A stretch of 64,000 bases of DNA from Symbiodinium natans (Eukaryota > Sar > Dinophyceae > Suessiales > Symbiodiniaceae), in assembly GCA_905221605.1 (NCBI GenBank), contig CAJNDS010002619.1, positions 62,001 through 126,000 on the forward strand, written 5' to 3'. Position numbers and translations under genes: made by a program. Below, piece after piece: positions 63,458-64,000 of the stretch. The notes under the pieces were generated by a model. That model saw only the letters and a program-made list of their open reading frames with translations, ran no database searches and was not told where the DNA came from. Within the stretch, counting starts at the first letter, position 1. Every line of letters starts with the position of its first letter.

Positions 63458-63889
63458 CTACTGCATTTTCAGAAGTATGTTTGCATTCGGAGCAAAAGCT
63501 CGGAGTACTGTCGACGCAGGACTCGCAACTGCCCCTTGTGAGTCGGCCAGGACAAAAGATCGACACTCGAGGTGCCCACTGCGTTCTCTCATCGCTTGCA
63601 CGCATTTGACCATCAACAGGGACACAGGCCAGCTACCAGAAGCCAAAACAGGGCAAGGCAGGTCATTCCAATCGCTTGGGTTGAGGAGCTGCAGGTGCCA
63701 GGACGGCCAGCCAACAGTGACGGGTGGATGCGCTGCCCTTACAGCCAGGAGATCATTGTAGGCATATACAGTGAACGGTGTGCCCACCGGCCAATCTACC
63801 AGGGCACAGCACGGAGGGACAGGTAGGTGGCTAAGTTGCGAAACCGCGAAGACCCCAAGGAGGTCTGGCTGCAGGCGGTTCGGGCACAA
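63458..63889 (-). CDS. unrecognised ORF (143 aa)
   Basis: The product (starting MCPNRLQPDLLGVF) is Pro/Trp/Leu-rich (TVGWPSWHLQLLNPSDWNDL) with ADSQGAVASPAST near the end. No family is known to me. Its neighbours on both sides are non-coding as far as I can see. It may be a fragment or an exon of a gene extending beyond the window. Confidence 0.3.
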   Translation of the reverse strand: MCPNRLQPDLLGVFAVSQLSHLPVPPCCALVDWPVGTPFTVYAYNDLLAVRAAHPPVTVGWPSWHLQLLNPSDWNDLPCPVLASGSWPVSLLMVKCVQAMRERSGHLECRSFVLADSQGAVASPASTVLRAFAPNANILLKMQ

Positions 63890-64000
63890 AGCACATAAGG
63901 CAGGGAAAAGTTGAGTGGTAAGTTGGAGAGTATCCCCTTCAAGAGCTTCTTGTCGAAAGGGGGCAACGCACCAAACGATTTGAATCTTACAACCTTGATG
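63890..64000. other. right edge, nothing recognised
   Basis: About 110 bases with no supported ORF, repeat or RNA. Confidence 0.4.

Overview
The window looks like an accessory, repeat-packed stretch of a dinoflagellate nuclear genome, probably from a Symbiodiniaceae-like alga. This is inferred from three things. Remnants of the dinoflagellate spliced leader (its last nine bases, TGGCTCAAG) sit exactly at the 5' ends of three retroelements. The element families are of a type common in dinoflagellates: copia with extra C-terminal modules, LINEs with RNase H, and RT elements with a cytosine-methyltransferase-like domain. Every credible coding sequence lies on the minus strand and has no visible introns. 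I see no rRNA, tRNA, CRISPR or prokaryotic operon signals.

Layout, left to right. (1) 1-7482 is the 5' three quarters of a Ty1/copia element (copy 1), cut by the window edge. (2) 7483-34577 is a head-to-tail stack of non-LTR elements, all on the minus strand: a 3' LINE fragment (7589-8183), LINE A (8198-23148), two short non-autonomous elements N1 and N2 (23163-26470), and LINE B (26538-34577). They are joined through a minisatellite with a GGTTCAACCCA-like unit. LINE A carries a 4697-bp DIRS-order (PAT-like, split-direct-repeat) retroelement inserted into its ORF3 and a 2-kb tandem duplication near its 3' end. (3) 34578-37075 is minisatellite and C-rich satellite. (4) 37481-41600 is a tandemly duplicated field of decayed copies of an alpha/beta-hydrolase-like gene. 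(5) 41603-59904 is one giant intronless gene of about 3111 codons (a possible glycosyltransferase-like region, an alpha/beta-hydrolase-like domain, a UPF1-like SF1 helicase, and a C-terminal region of unknown function), split by a complete copia element (copy 2, 43396-52356). Copy 2 has 135-bp LTRs, a primer-binding site and a 5-bp target duplication. (6) 59905-64000 holds an alpha/beta-hydrolase-like gene related to the decayed copies and three unrecognised ORFs, with a pair of identical hairpins between two of them.

How the parts relate. Two insertions can be undone on paper. Removing copia copy 2 plus one 5-bp duplication rejoins the giant ORF in frame. Removing the PAT-like element, with no duplication at all, rejoins the LINE A endonuclease and reverse transcriptase in frame. 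The LINEs appear to supply machinery to N1/N2, which share their 3' tail. N2 has a 13-bp target duplication and begins at the spliced-leader remnant, as expected for retroposition of a trans-spliced RNA. Several elements seem to use unusual translation: UGA-CUA between gag-like and pol in the PAT-like element, UAG-GGA between LINE ORF1 and ORF2, and a possible +1 shift between the copia leader ORF and gag-pol. The best candidates for undescribed biology are a protein-kinase-like ORF carried at the 3' end of the LINE, and the giant hydrolase-helicase gene with its repeated hydrolase neighbour.
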